From the NCBI GenBank assembly GCA_030522415.1, contig CM060107.1, positions 24,928,571 through 24,992,570 of the forward strand: a DNA stretch of 64,000 nt, written 5' to 3'. The DNA is from Channallabes apus. Taxonomy: Eukaryota; Chordata; Actinopteri; Siluriformes; Clariidae. The notes beneath the pieces are model-generated. The model was not told where the DNA came from, did no database searches, and saw nothing but the letters and a program-made list of their open reading frames with translations. The translations under genes were made by a program, and so were the position numbers. Position 1 is the first letter of the stretch, and the number at the start of each line of letters is the position of its first letter. This document shows positions 53,230-63,770 of the stretch, in pieces.

Positions 53230-53875
53230 TGTAAGTGCCATATCGCACGTGTTATGAATTTGTTGTTGTGTTTATTTTATTTTATTTTACTTGCTGTTAT
53301 TTAATTTATTCTACCTTGTTCTATTCATTAGTAAAGCATTAAGCATTAAGTTTGTTACATAAGTCATAAGCTTTATATTTCTTAGTCATGCATCATAAGT
53401 TGACAATCGTAAGTTGGTCTGTGATGTCATTCTACTATTACATGCATTTGTGTGACTGTCATATGTTAGAGAGTTCAGTATAGATGTGGAAGGCTACGGA
53501 AACACAAGCTTTTGACTGTCAGCTAATGAGAGCTCCCGGTAAGCTAGAATGTGAGATACAGCAACTAGGTTGTTGTAACCGTAAGCTCCCGTAAGCGGAT
53601 ATATACAGCAAGAGTGTTGTCATATTCGTAAGCTAAGACTGTAATCTACAAGATACAGCAAACAGGTTGTTGTAAAAGTCAGAGATTTGCAAGATGCAGC
53701 AACTGGTGTCTGTAATCACGGTGGATTTACTCAAGACGACTGTATGAAGTGTTGATTCTTTGATGCTGACAAAATAAACTACAAGAGACAAAGAGATCGG
53801 ACTTCTGTCGTGTGAGTGAAACTTTAAACCAAAGCTACGCGTCAAAACTGGTGAAAAAACATGACCGCATCTACA
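53230..53875 (+). repeat. BEL/Pao 5' LTR
   Basis: 646 bp from TGTAAGTGCC to CATCTACA. Nearly the same as the solo LTR at 2068-2707. Confidence 0.9.
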
Positions 53876-53961
53876 AAAAGTCAAAAGCTTTTCCGCTGTT
53901 TGAACGAAAAAAAGTGAACGCTGAAAGGGAAAGTGAAAGAGAATAGCCGTCGAACTTCACC

Positions 53962-54650
53962 ATGCCGAACAACGAGAACAACGCTCCCAGCACTTGGCTG
54001 GGGAGCCTAACGGCGCTCCACGAGATGAACAGAAAGAACCTCAACGAGGCGCTGGATGCAAGAAAAGGCAAGCGAATTCGATTGAATGCAACGTCTACTG
54101 CATTAAAGACACCTATGAACTATGCACACGAGCACAGACGCGATCAGGTCGCCTGCGGCGCACCTGAGGCTCAAGGCCGCACAGAATTCATGGCTAAGGT
54201 GAATCGCTGGATAGCGGACACTAAGGGCCACTTTATGACGTCGCGAACACGCGAAGATGTCTCGCCGGGCGACAGAGTGTCACAGACAACGGCAGCATCC
54301 AAAAGGTCTGTAACTTCTACATCATCCTCAGCCCGAATAAAGAAAGCGGAAGCCAACAGAGCAGCCTTGTTGATTAAAGTAGCAGCCTTGGGAGAACGGC
54401 GGGCATTAGAACAGAAGGAAGCACAATTAAAGACTGAGGAAGAGCAACTGAAAGCACGATTAAAGAACAAGGAAGCAGAATTAAAGGCTGATAAAGAAAG
54501 GATGGAATTAGAAACTGCGCTCGCAATTGTCGACGCTGAATTACAGGCTTATCAGGGCTGTGAAACACGACAGCCTGCATCAAAGAGCGGAGTCATCGAC
54601 CCGAGCTGCACGCGCTCGAGCAGCCCGCCTTCTGAAAAGAGCCGTCGGCC
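53962..54650 (+). pseudogene. BEL/Pao gag N-terminus
   Basis: ATG after a 86-bp leader. The frame gives a basic N-terminus (MNRKNLNEALDARKGKRIRL) and then a long charged coiled coil (RALEQKEAQLKTEEEQLKAR), ending near SPPSEKSRRP where the foreign 5-kb segment begins. The related minus-strand copy at 46850 shows the same coiled-coil style. Truncated. Confidence 0.78.
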
Positions 54651-55539
54651 ATTGTTTTTCTACACGGGAGCAAAATGGCACCTACATGAGTGTGGTGTGC
54701 TGTTTGTTGCAGCAGCCTTGCAGTAGTGTGGTGGTCTAGTGGTTAGGATTTGGCGCTTTCACGTGGGAGACCCGGGTTCGATTCCTGCTTAAGGTACATG
54801 CTTTTTTTTGCACTACATATTTATAAAGTTTTTCTAAAGTTCGTTTAGTAACGAGGCGAGTGCGCTATGCTTCGATAAGAAGCTGGGGAACAATAGTCTG
54901 CTTGAGGGGGGGAAGAGGGCGAAAAGAAGGGGAAGAAGGGGGAAAAGGGAAAAAGGAGAAAAAATGAAGAGAAAAAAGAAAAATTTAGGAAAAAATGAAG
55001 TGAAATGAGAGTTATTACCATCTTTGATGTTTCCCTCTAGTTGTAGACTGCTAATGTGCTTGTAATTTTAAGATTTGCATAAAAAATGACAATTTTTATG
55101 CATTCTGCAGGGGGAGGTTGTGGATCCAAAGGTCCCAGGTTCGATTCCCGCATATGACGTTTTTTTTTTAAACATAAAAATCTGACGTGTCACAAAAATT
55201 TAATTAATCGTAACATGAGGTTAGGTTCTTGTAAAAGTATTAGAGATTGTTGTTAAATGCTTCATGTTGTGTCACACAAAAAGTCAATTTGTATTAAAAT
55301 TAATAATTAATAGAATCAACATGAAAAGCAATGCATCAGTGTATTTTCCTTCTCTACATGACTGTGTCCTGCTGGAATGAAGGCAAATTCATTACAAATG
55401 AAATATTAATCTGGTGATGTACTTTAAAGAGAATCATATTCTGTTATTTTTTCATTTTTAGTCTATAAAAAAAGCCAAACTCTAATTGACTCCTGTTTGT
55501 ACAGATATTTGTGATAGAAATAAATCATAAAGTTTCTTT
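54651..55539. other. Foreign segment, first part
   Basis: Holds the tRNA-Glu-like sequence at 54725, a purine-rich run (54900-54990) and a second B-box-like piece (CCCAGGTTCGATTCCCGC near 55129). The remainder is AT-rich and unassigned. Confidence 0.5.
54725..54797 (+). pseudogene. tRNA-Glu(TTC)-like pseudogene
   Basis: GGTGGTCTAGTGGTTAGGAT (D arm, A box), TTGGCGCTTTCAC (anticodon TTC) and CCCGGGTTCGATTCC (T arm, B box) match tRNA-Glu. The acceptor stem (AGTGT at the start, AAGGTACA at the end) does not pair. Confidence 0.75.
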
Positions 55540-57780
55540 AAAAATATAATGCAAGTTTATTAGCAAATTATGGTATCATTATACAGTTATATATTGCACT
55601 CACTCATTATCTCTCCACCTTCTTCCAGTTCTTTAAAAATTATCTCAAATTAAATGCTAGGAGGAAATACATACAAAGAAAAACTTAAAAATGACTGTCT
55701 TTCTGGTAAAATCTGTGATAAAACAACAATAAAAAAGAACAGAAGACGTGTATCTATGTACTGTATATAGAGATCAAATCTGCAACTTAGACACTATTTA
55801 CACACCACCAATTAAATCACAAGTTTTCACAAATTATTAGTCTATTTTTTTTATCAGCCCTTTAATCATTGTCCATTTTGTCAATGCATAATGAATTTGT
55901 GTGTTGAGGGCTCTTATAGATGTCACAGAGTCTGACAAAGATGGCCTCTGCTAGGTGACAACAGTCTGTCCACTGGCCAGGTGATCCGGTGGATCCTAAG
56001 ACACAAGACACGACAAGCCATGGTCCCCACACCTGGTGTAAATTCACCCTTTGTTTTGGGATGCCTGAGCTGTCCAGTGCTCAGCCGCACATGATGCCGA
56101 GCAGAGGATGCCTCACGCTGCTTGTCATATGGCAGAAAGTTTTGACAGAGAGCTACGATGGTGCAGACCTGCTGGTTGCTGAGTGTTAACCCAGTTTCAG
56201 TTCTTGTCCAGATGGTCCACTCTGTCCATCCGTGGGACAGTGCTTATCCACAGCCTGGTAAATATAGCACATACAATAAAAATCAATAACTATACAACCA
56301 CAAGCAAGAAAACAATACGCATGACAATCTACAAACTCTCACCTAAAGACCCAGCAGCTGTTGCTCAGGTGCTGGGGGGTATCACCCTGGTGGTCTTGGG
56401 GGATCAGCAGTCATGGCTGTTGACACAGTGGCTAACAGTTTGGTGGAGAAACGTTAAGGAGGTAGTGGCAGTTGCTGACACAGAAGATGGAGAAAGTGAC
56501 AGAGGAGAAACTGTCCGAATATACGACTGCGAGAGGGTGACAATGTCCTTCTTGCCATGGCATTTGTATCAGCTCTGGACAGTGCAGAAGAGCTGGGGAG
56601 GAACTGAGAAAGTAAGAAAGCAGTAAGAAAGGACAGAAAATTAATAACAATAGACATATTTTAAAATCAAATTTAAGCTGTGAAATTATACTAACATTAC
56701 CTTGCTTGCATGCATCAGAGTCTTAAGTTTGGCTTTAAAGCAGAGCCATGAGCCCCTCCGAACCGTGGCTTTGTGATCTGCAACCAAAAACAGGATGCTT
56801 AAGTGATGTCTTTATTTTAAATAATTAAATCACACACACCTCTATTACATAATCAATCATAATCAATATTTACATTTCTTAATCTGTAAAATTGTTTAAT
56901 GGCAAACGATAAGAATGCATTTCCTTTAAACATGGATTACCTTTGGATGGATGGATTTTATATCAGTGTATAATACAGGAGGATGGCAGATATCTGTAAT
57001 ACACAGTTAGATTCAGTTCAGTCATATTACCTGTATTAGAGTCTAAACTTACTCAAGGTGGATTTGTGCCACAACAGATGCACTAAATGACTCAAGTTAT
57101 AACAAAAACCTCATTCATATTGTGATTTAAATCTGTATGAGGATATAATCTACTGGTCTACTAACATTACGGTGTTACTGTAGTCCGGCTACGGTTACAG
57201 TTGATTATTCATTGTTTTGTCGAGTGCACAGTGATTTATTTTAAATCATCAGATTATAATCTCATATTAGTTAAATATGCACCACATGTCCGTTATAACG
57301 CTGTTATGCCGTGTGTGTGTGTGTTACATATTTGAATGCCGATAATTTAGCAGCCTGCACTTAGTTTGTACATGGACAAGGGAAACGTGTGTTCACGTGT
57401 ATTTTACACGCAATGGTTTTGTTAATCTTCTGATCATAAGCGGGGCTGAACTCCCCCAGGACTAACATCACCGCGACCACTGTGTGTTAATAAATACAGA
57501 AAAGGTGTCATTACTGGAAAACACTCAAATACACCGCTAATGTATAACTGTAAAACTTAGTGGAGGCGTGTCTCTTTAGGAAACGGTAATGTTAATACAG
57601 CATCGGCGAATTTACAATAACGTTATATAACACAAACCGCTTAAATAAAGTCTATTTATCTCTGAAATCAATACTTGATACTTACCGTGTTATGTTGAAA
57701 GAATATTCATATTCCGAACAGTTTAAAGGTTTGACTAAGTTGCATCCGCACTGGAGGCGGGACCAAGGCCGATATTTTGG
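55540..57780 (-). other. Minus-strand four-exon-like transcript unit, unknown
   Basis: Well-formed splice signals in order on the minus strand: exon 1 ending 57686 with donor GTAAGTATC; exon 2, 56777-56701 (acceptor TTGGTTGCAG, donor GTAATG); exon 3, 56603-56343 (acceptor TTACTTTCTCAG, donor GTGAGAG); exon 4 from 56254 (acceptor ATATTTACCAG) to an AATAAA (RC of 55556-55561). Promoter-like CCAAT boxes lie upstream at 57755-58180. The best spliced frame starts in exon 2 (ATG at 56715-56713) and gives 54 residues (MHASK then FLPSSSALSR...). This is small and similar to nothing I know, so a long non-coding RNA or gene fragment is as likely. Confidence 0.4.
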
Positions 57781-58180
57781 AAACGGAGGAAGCTGATTGG
57801 CTTTGAATTTTGGAAACGGAGGAAGCTGATTGGCTTTGAATGTTTGAGGAAGCTGAAGGCGGGACCAAGGCCGATATTTTGGAAACGGAGGAAGCTGATT
57901 GGCTTTGAATGTTTCGAAGGCGGGACCAAGGCAGATATTTTGGAAACTGAGGAAGCTGATTGGCTTTGAATTTTGGAAACGGAGGAAGCTGACTGGCTTT
58001 GAATTTTGCAAACGGAGTGTGAATTTTGGAAACGCAAGGACGTGATTCGACAGAGAGACTCGACGCGGATTGGTCGAGCTGAATTTTGGAAGGAAGGACA
58101 GGTGATTGGCTGTGAATTATGGAGAATAATGGAGAATTTTGGAAAAGGGCAAAGATGATTGGCTTTGAATTTTGGAAGGC
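57755..58180. repeat. Tandem array of CCAAT-box units
   Basis: Imperfect units of about 33 bp: TTTTGGAAACGGAGGAAGCT then GATTGGCTTTGAA. Three units also contain AGGCGGGACCAAGGC. On the minus strand each unit shows CCAATCAGC, an NF-Y type box, seven or eight times. It sits immediately upstream of the minus-strand unit. Confidence 0.85.
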
Positions 58181-58221
58181 GAGAGACGTGATTTGCCGAA
58201 AGAAGCAGCCGCACGGCGTCC

Positions 58222-58345
58222 ATGTAGCGCTCTAACGCGGTAGCCCCGGGTTCGATTCCCCCTCAAGGCACATGCTTTTTGCACTACATATTTATAAAGA
58301 TTTTCTAAAAGGTCGTTTAGTAACGAGGCGAGTGCGCTATGCTTC
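58222..58345 (+). repeat. tRNA 3'-half fragment with a tail shared with 54790-54885
   Basis: CCCCGGGTTCGATTCCCCCT is a T arm. The following GCACTACATATTTATAAAG and GTTTAGTAACGAGGCGAGTG repeat the sequence after the tRNA-Glu-like copy at 54725, so the two are duplicates of one unit. Confidence 0.75.
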
Positions 58346-58372
58346 GGTTAGCTTTTCTGACATAAGGAGAGA

Positions 58373-58375
<3 letters not shown>

Positions 58376-58408
<33 letters not shown>
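58376..58408. repeat. CA microsatellite
   Basis: About sixteen CA units. A shorter run follows at 58460-58482. Confidence 0.9.
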
Positions 58409-58410
<2 letters not shown>

Positions 58411-58681
58411 GCTTCGTGTGTATGATGTCCTATTCCCGGCATCTATATGACAGTCAGAGACACACACACACACACATACACACGTTGTCTGTCAGAAAGG
58501 TCTCTGTTTATTAACAGCAAAAGATCGGTATAAATATGTTTGACTAAACGCCTGTGCTATAGACATATGTTACTACAAATGAACCATTGTAAATGTCCTG
58601 GTGAGATCCCGAAAAAAACAATGCTTCGCGTGTATAAGGTCGCGGGTTGAATAGCCGGCATTTCCAAGTGGCAGCCATTAA

Positions 58682-58753
58682 TCCTCCGTGGTCTAGTGGT
58701 TAGGATACGGCGCTCTCAGCGCAGCAACTCGAGTTTGATTCCCGGTCTGGGAA
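58682..58753 (+). pseudogene. tRNA-Glu(CTC)-like pseudogene
   Basis: TCCTCCGTGGTCTAGTGGTT, CGGCGCTCTCAGCG (anticodon CTC) and TTTGATTCCCGG follow tRNA-Glu. The T stem (CTCGA against CCCGG) and acceptor stem have mismatches, so it is probably not functional. Confidence 0.65.
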
Positions 58754-58821
58754 GTCAAAAAAGTTTTACAACCAGATTCACATGTAAAATTTTATATACA
58801 TATATAACTATATATATATAA

Positions 58822-58861
58822 AAATATGAGTGCATAATAAAAATCTTACAAAATATAGGGG

Positions 58862-58901
<40 letters not shown>

Positions 58902-58985
58902 TTATTTATAATAAAAATAATAATAATAATATTTATATATCCCCTATATTTTGTAAGATTTTTATTATGCCCTCATTTGTACATT
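58822..58985. repeat. Inverted repeat around a TA microsatellite
   Basis: About 40 bp (CATAATAAAAATCTTACAAA, then ATATAGGGGA) at 58828-58865 returns inverted at 58937-58977, with TA and AAT runs between. The right copy is ordinary L2 3' sequence; the left copy is its mirror. Confidence 0.8.
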
Positions 58986-59162
58986 GTATATTTGTACAAC
59001 TATTTTACTAGTTAAATTTATTTTCTTTAGTATTTCTTTTTATTGATATTTATTCCTTACGTATTTATTTTATTTTTAAGGTCACTGACTGTCGTATAAG
59101 CATTTCACTGCATATCATACTGTGTATGACTGTGTATGTGACAAATAAAATTAGAATTTGAA
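58945..59162 (+). mobile_element. L2 3' end
   Basis: Same as the last 200 bp of the L2 copy ending at 10560, including CATTTCACTGCATATCAT and GTGACAAATAAAATTAG. Confidence 0.85.
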
Positions 59163-59655
59163 TCAAAGGAGAGGAAGAGAGACAGAGAGAGAGAGAGAGA
59201 GGGAGTGAGAGAGACAGAGTATGGGAAAGTAAGCGTGAATGAACAGATGCAAGAGGAGACAGGAAGATAAGCAGCAGGGAAGATTTAACACGTTAATATC
59301 AGATCTATGAGGAAGAGAGCAAGAGAGTAGAAATAACTCCTTTATATATAAAATAATCTACCATCATGTAAAATTATTTTTAACTGTTTTTTAAATATTT
59401 TTAACTGTTGTCAAAGCTATACCCCACTTGTATTGTGAAGACACGCCCCACAGAACTGGGGGGCGGGTTCAGTAGAGGTCATTAACATTTAAAGGAGCAT
59501 GTACTGAAACAGGTTGCTGAGAACAGAGCTACTTTTTACCAGGTAAAAGTAATGTTTTTTTTACACAACAATTGAGAATTTTTAATTAAAGTATATTACA
59601 AACTTTTCATTAGGACCCTAAAGAATCATATTAACTTATGCAAAATTGAGTCTGT
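59163..59655. other. Foreign segment, last part
   Basis: GA-rich run (59166-59222), then CATTTAAAGGAGCATGTACTG near 59489 and its partial inverse CTCCTTTAAATGAAGG at 59661. These may be the ends of a small unclassified element at the point where gag resumes. Confidence 0.4.
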
Positions 59656-62430
59656 ATGGCTCCTTTAAATGAAGGGTCTACCCAAGACAATAAATACACC
59701 CGCCACAACATTGATACTTTAGAATCACAGAGCATGATGCAACAGCAGGCTGACATCACAGCAATGCTCATGAAATGCCAAAGGCAATCCTTTTTACCTC
59801 AGCGCAATGTTCCTGTGTTTCATGGTGACCCTCTTGAGTTTACGTCCTTCATGAAAGCATTTAAACATGTTATTGTTGACAAAACCGATAGTGATGCTGA
59901 TAAGCTGTTTTATCTTGAGCAGTTCACTAAGGGAGAGGCTAGAGACCTCGTTATGAGCTGTCAGCTTATGCCAGATCAGTGTGGTTATGCAGAGGCAATG
60001 AGACTGTTGCAGGACAGATTTGGAAATAAACGAAAAACTGCAAACACGCTGATGCAAAAGGTAGCCAATTGGCCGGAAATAAAGTCAGAGGATGGAAAGT
60101 CGTTAAGTGCTTTCTTCGTGTTTCTAGCATCCTGTCACAACATTATGTCAAGCATCGACCACATGGAGGAGCTAGATAACGCTACCAACATGCAGATTAT
60201 TACTTCAAAACTGCCCTACGAATTGCGTAAGAGATGGAGGGACCAGGTATACAAGCTTGAAGAGCTTAGTCAGACAAGACCCAAATTTAAGCAGCTAGCT
60301 GAGTTTGTAGACCAACGAGCTAAAGTAATCTCAAACCCAATCTTTGGAAACCTGAACGCATCAACCAGCGACAAAGGACACTTTAACAAACCCCCACAAG
60401 GACCCAAGTCAAGAAGAGAAGGGAACGCCAGGGTCAGCTTCGCAACTGACGTCAGACAGGTTGGTAAAATTCATAAAGACTCGATTACAATGAAGAATGC
60501 CGGTACGTTAGCTGTTAGCGCTTTCACTAAGCCATGCGCATATTGTAAAAAGGACCATATCTTAGACAAGTGCGCAAAATTTAACGATCAGACCCACGAA
60601 GACAAAGTGGAATTCATAAAAAAAGAATGGATTCTGTTTCGGATGCTTAAGAAAGGGTCATTTGTGGAAGGACTGTACCAAAAAAATTACATGTTCATTG
60701 TGTTCAAAGCCACATCCAAGCATGCTACACATAGCAGTGCCAGACACGGCGCAGTCAGTTACGAGCGCCCGTAGAAACGAAACTGAAAGTGGCACAACAA
60801 ATACACCACCTGCTGTGAGTCATGAATCAAATGCGCTCACTGGGGCTGGAGGTAATTGCATCCTCCCCATAGTACCTGCTAAAATAAAGTCCAAGAAAAA
60901 GGACACAGTAGAAGCCATGTATTATCACGTGAAAGTCCCAGAGAAGGACACAGATCTGCTCCGCTTCCTATGGTGGCCGAATGGAGATGTGAACCAAGAC
61001 TTAGTTGAATATAAAATGGTAGTTCATCTGTTCGGTGCAAAATCGTCACCTAGTGTTGCTAACTTCGCCCTCAGAAAGACAGCAGAAGAACACCGCAGCA
61101 GTGCATCTGCTGTGGCAGTTAATACAGTGCTCAAAAACTTTCATGTAGACGATTGCCTGAAACCCGTTTCGAGTCATGACCAAGCAGTCGCCCTATACAA
61201 TGATCTCACAAGTCTCTGTGCAAGCGGAGGGTTTAACCTCACTAAACGGGCAAGCAATAGCCGTGCCCTACTGACTGTCATTCCCGAGAGTGAAATGATC
61301 AAAGACATGAGAGACTTAGACTTGAGTAAAGATGCCCTGCCCATAGAGAGAGCTCTGGGGGTGCTGTGGTGCATTGATTCAGACATGTTCAAGTTTAAGA
61401 TTAGTTTAAAGGAACGACCTGTGACAAGAAGAGGAATTCTGTCAATCACTAGCTCAACATACAACCCGTTAGGCTTTCTCCCACCTGCCATACAGCCAGC
61501 TACAATCCCAATGCAACAGCTATGTAAAGAAAAAATAGCCTGGGATGATGACATTCCCGAGCAGTTTACAACGGCATGGAAAACCTGGCTGCAAGAGCTG
61601 CACAGACTGTCCGAGTTCAGCATAGCAAGGTGCATAAAACCAGCCGACTTCGGAGTTACAGGTACAGCACAACTCCACCACTTCTCGGATGCAAGTGAAA
61701 TGGGATACGGAGCTGTCATCAGCGTTTACTAACCTCAGGTTAGTAAACGCTGATGGACTTACACATTGTGCATTCATGATGGGGAATTCCCGTGTAGCAC
61801 CCCTGAAACAGACCACCATTCCACGAATGGAACTGACTGCGGCAGTGGTAGCTGTAAAAAATGACAAAATGTTGAAAGAACAGCTAGAATTGAAATTGCT
61901 GGACTCTATGTTCTGGACTGATAGTACAACTGTTTTGAGATCAATACTGAGAGAACAAACATTAACTGACGAGAGCCTGCATACATTCATGTGTGAAGTA
62001 GAAGCGACAATGAATAACCGACCCCTCACTACTGTCTCGGAGGATCCCACAGATCCTCTGACACCAAACCACCTGCTGCTGCTGAAAAAACAGCCAAACC
62101 TGCCACCTGGATTTATCATTTATGCACGTCGCAGGGAGAAGCAGATCCAGCATCGATCAGACCTGCTCTGGAAGCGATGGGTACGTGAACACTTGCCCTT
62201 GCTCCAGGAGCAGCAAAAATGGTTTCAAAACAAAAAAAAACCTTTCGATTGGAGACATAGTTTTAATAACTGATGAGTCATCTCCAAGAAATTCATGGGT
62301 CATGGGAAGAATCACGAAAGTGTTCCCCGACAAAGGGGGACTGGTGAAACGTGTGTTAGTTAAAACCAAGACCAACACTCTGGTAAGACCCATCGACAAG
62401 CTGTGCCTCACATATGAAAAGGACTGTTAA
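59656..62430 (+). pseudogene. BEL/Pao gag-pol remainder with deletions
   Basis: Gag resumes with DUF1759-like HGDPLEFTSFMKAFKHVI and LEQFTKGEARDLV, then a CCHC-like CAYCKKDHILDKCAKF. A frameshift near 60650 is followed by HESNALTGAGGNCILPIVP. A deletion then removes the protease and the first reverse transcriptase motif. The frame continues LLRFLWWPNGD, HLFGAKSSPSVANFAL, FHVDD (catalytic box), RPVTRRGILSITSSTYNPLG and RNase H HHFSDASEMGYGA. At 61717-61755 a palindrome breaks it. IPRMELTAAVVAV and FWTDSTTVL follow. Most of the integrase is deleted before MNNRPLTTVSEDPTDPLTPN. The C-terminal domain ends RPIDKLCLTYEKDC. Not functional. Confidence 0.88.
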
Positions 62431-62613
62431 ATGTGTGGTAATATGTTATGAAATTTGATATGCAAATATAAACACCTGAGATAAATATTACACACTTAAA
62501 AGATTTAAAACGTTTTAGAAGGTTAAGAATGTTTGATTTCATGGCTTTATCAAAAAAAAAAAAACACAAAATTGTAATTGTCAGTCTCCATGCCTGTCAA
62601 TTAGGGGCTGGAA

Positions 62614-62990
62614 TGTAAGTGCCATATCGCACGTGTTATGAATTTGTTGTTGTGTTTATTTTATTTTATTTTACTTGCTGTTATTTCATTTATTCTACCT
62701 TGTTCTATTCATTAGTAAAGCATTAAGCATTAAGTTTGTTACATAAGCCATAAGCTTTATATTTCTTAGTCATGCATCATAAGTTGACAATCGTAAGTTG
62801 GTCTGTGATGTCATTCTACTATTACATGCATTTGTGTGACTGTCATATGTTAGAGAGTTCAGTATAGATGTGGAAGGCTACGGAAACACAAGCGTTTGAC
62901 CGTCAGCTAATGAGAGCTCCCGGTAAGCTAGAATGTGAGATACAGCAACTAGATTGCTGTAACCGTAAGCTCCCGTAAGCGGATATACAG
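62614..62990 (+). repeat. BEL/Pao 3' LTR, truncated
   Basis: Starts TGTAAGTGCCATATCGCACG and follows the 5' LTR closely up to GTAAGCGGATATACAG. There an unrelated repeat (also at 12500-12690) begins. Confidence 0.87.
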
Positions 62991-62994
62991 ATGT

Positions 62995-63160
62995 CGCCAT
63001 TAAAAACCTGCGTTTCGAGAAAAGGGATCCCGTGACTTGCCGCGGCTTTGCGCGGCTGCGTGCGGGAAGCTGTGAACATGCCCTTCATTACCTGTAGGGG
63101 GCAGTCGTGTTTCAGTCTGAAGTATTGTGTGTCTACTGAAGCCGAAAATGTGTGCAAATT
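62995..63160. repeat. Dispersed repeat, copy 2
   Basis: Same orientation as the copy at 12500-12690. It has an extra GC-rich stretch (TGCCGCGGCTTTGCGCGG), so this copy may be closer to the full element. Confidence 0.75.
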
Positions 63161-63770
63161 AAACTGTGCATGCGTGTTTGGAGTCGCTGTGCATGCGTGT
63201 TTGGAGTCGCTTTTTTGGATGTGATTCTCGCTTTCATGACTCCCAATTAATGTTCATCTTAATCTCAGGACGTACAATTAGCAATTTCAGTTTTTAATAG
63301 TGTGGAGATTCACAAAACACCGTTTTCGTGTAAAAACCTGAACCTACGGAGCCCCCATGGGTCCTGTGGTAAATAAATAAATAAATAAAATAATAACGAA
63401 CCGAGCGCGCGGATTAATACACCGAGATGTGTGTTTCTTACCCCCAACCCGAGTGAAAACGGCGTCTTCAGACAAAGCCTCGCCAGTTAGATGCCATTTC
63501 TGAACAAACTGAGTCGTGTGTGTTAAAGCATTAAATGGTAAAAGAGCACTAGCAATAAACGTTTTTTTTCTGAAGCCGGACTTTATTAATGAGTTACGAG
63601 TAAAGAACCTGTACATATGTTCATACAGTATTGACAGCAGCTCTAATTTACTGCGGTAAAGCCAGCCGCGGTTCAGAAAAACACGGTCAAGCCAGCCGCG
63701 ATTGATTTTAGTGCGCGCGCATATTACAGCGATTACGGTAGTTTCATGAACAACACAGAGAGAATGCCCC
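63161..63770. other. No gene recognised
   Basis: A 23-bp direct duplication (GCATGCGTGTTTGGAGTCGC context, 63170-63215) and an AAAT run (63371-63390). The minus-strand open frame over 63344-63772 has no recognisable domain. Confidence 0.45.

Larger units (their letters stand above)
53230..62990 (+). mobile_element. BEL/Pao retrotransposon, decayed and split
   Basis: The 5' LTR, gag start, gag/pol remainder and 3' LTR lie in order on one strand, but gag is separated by about 5 kb (54650-59655) of unrelated DNA. The 3' LTR is cut at 62990, so the TSD (left candidate ACAAG, 53225-53229) cannot be confirmed. It could also be two independent partial copies. Sequence differs throughout from the intact BEL at 28.3 kb. 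Confidence 0.75.

Noticed and set aside
56183..56626. 147-codon plus-strand frame
   Set aside because: Low-complexity composition and no domain. It lies antisense to the exon-like blocks of the minus-strand unit.
58682..58753. Functional tRNA-Glu gene
   Set aside because: T and acceptor stems carry mismatches; called a pseudogene instead.
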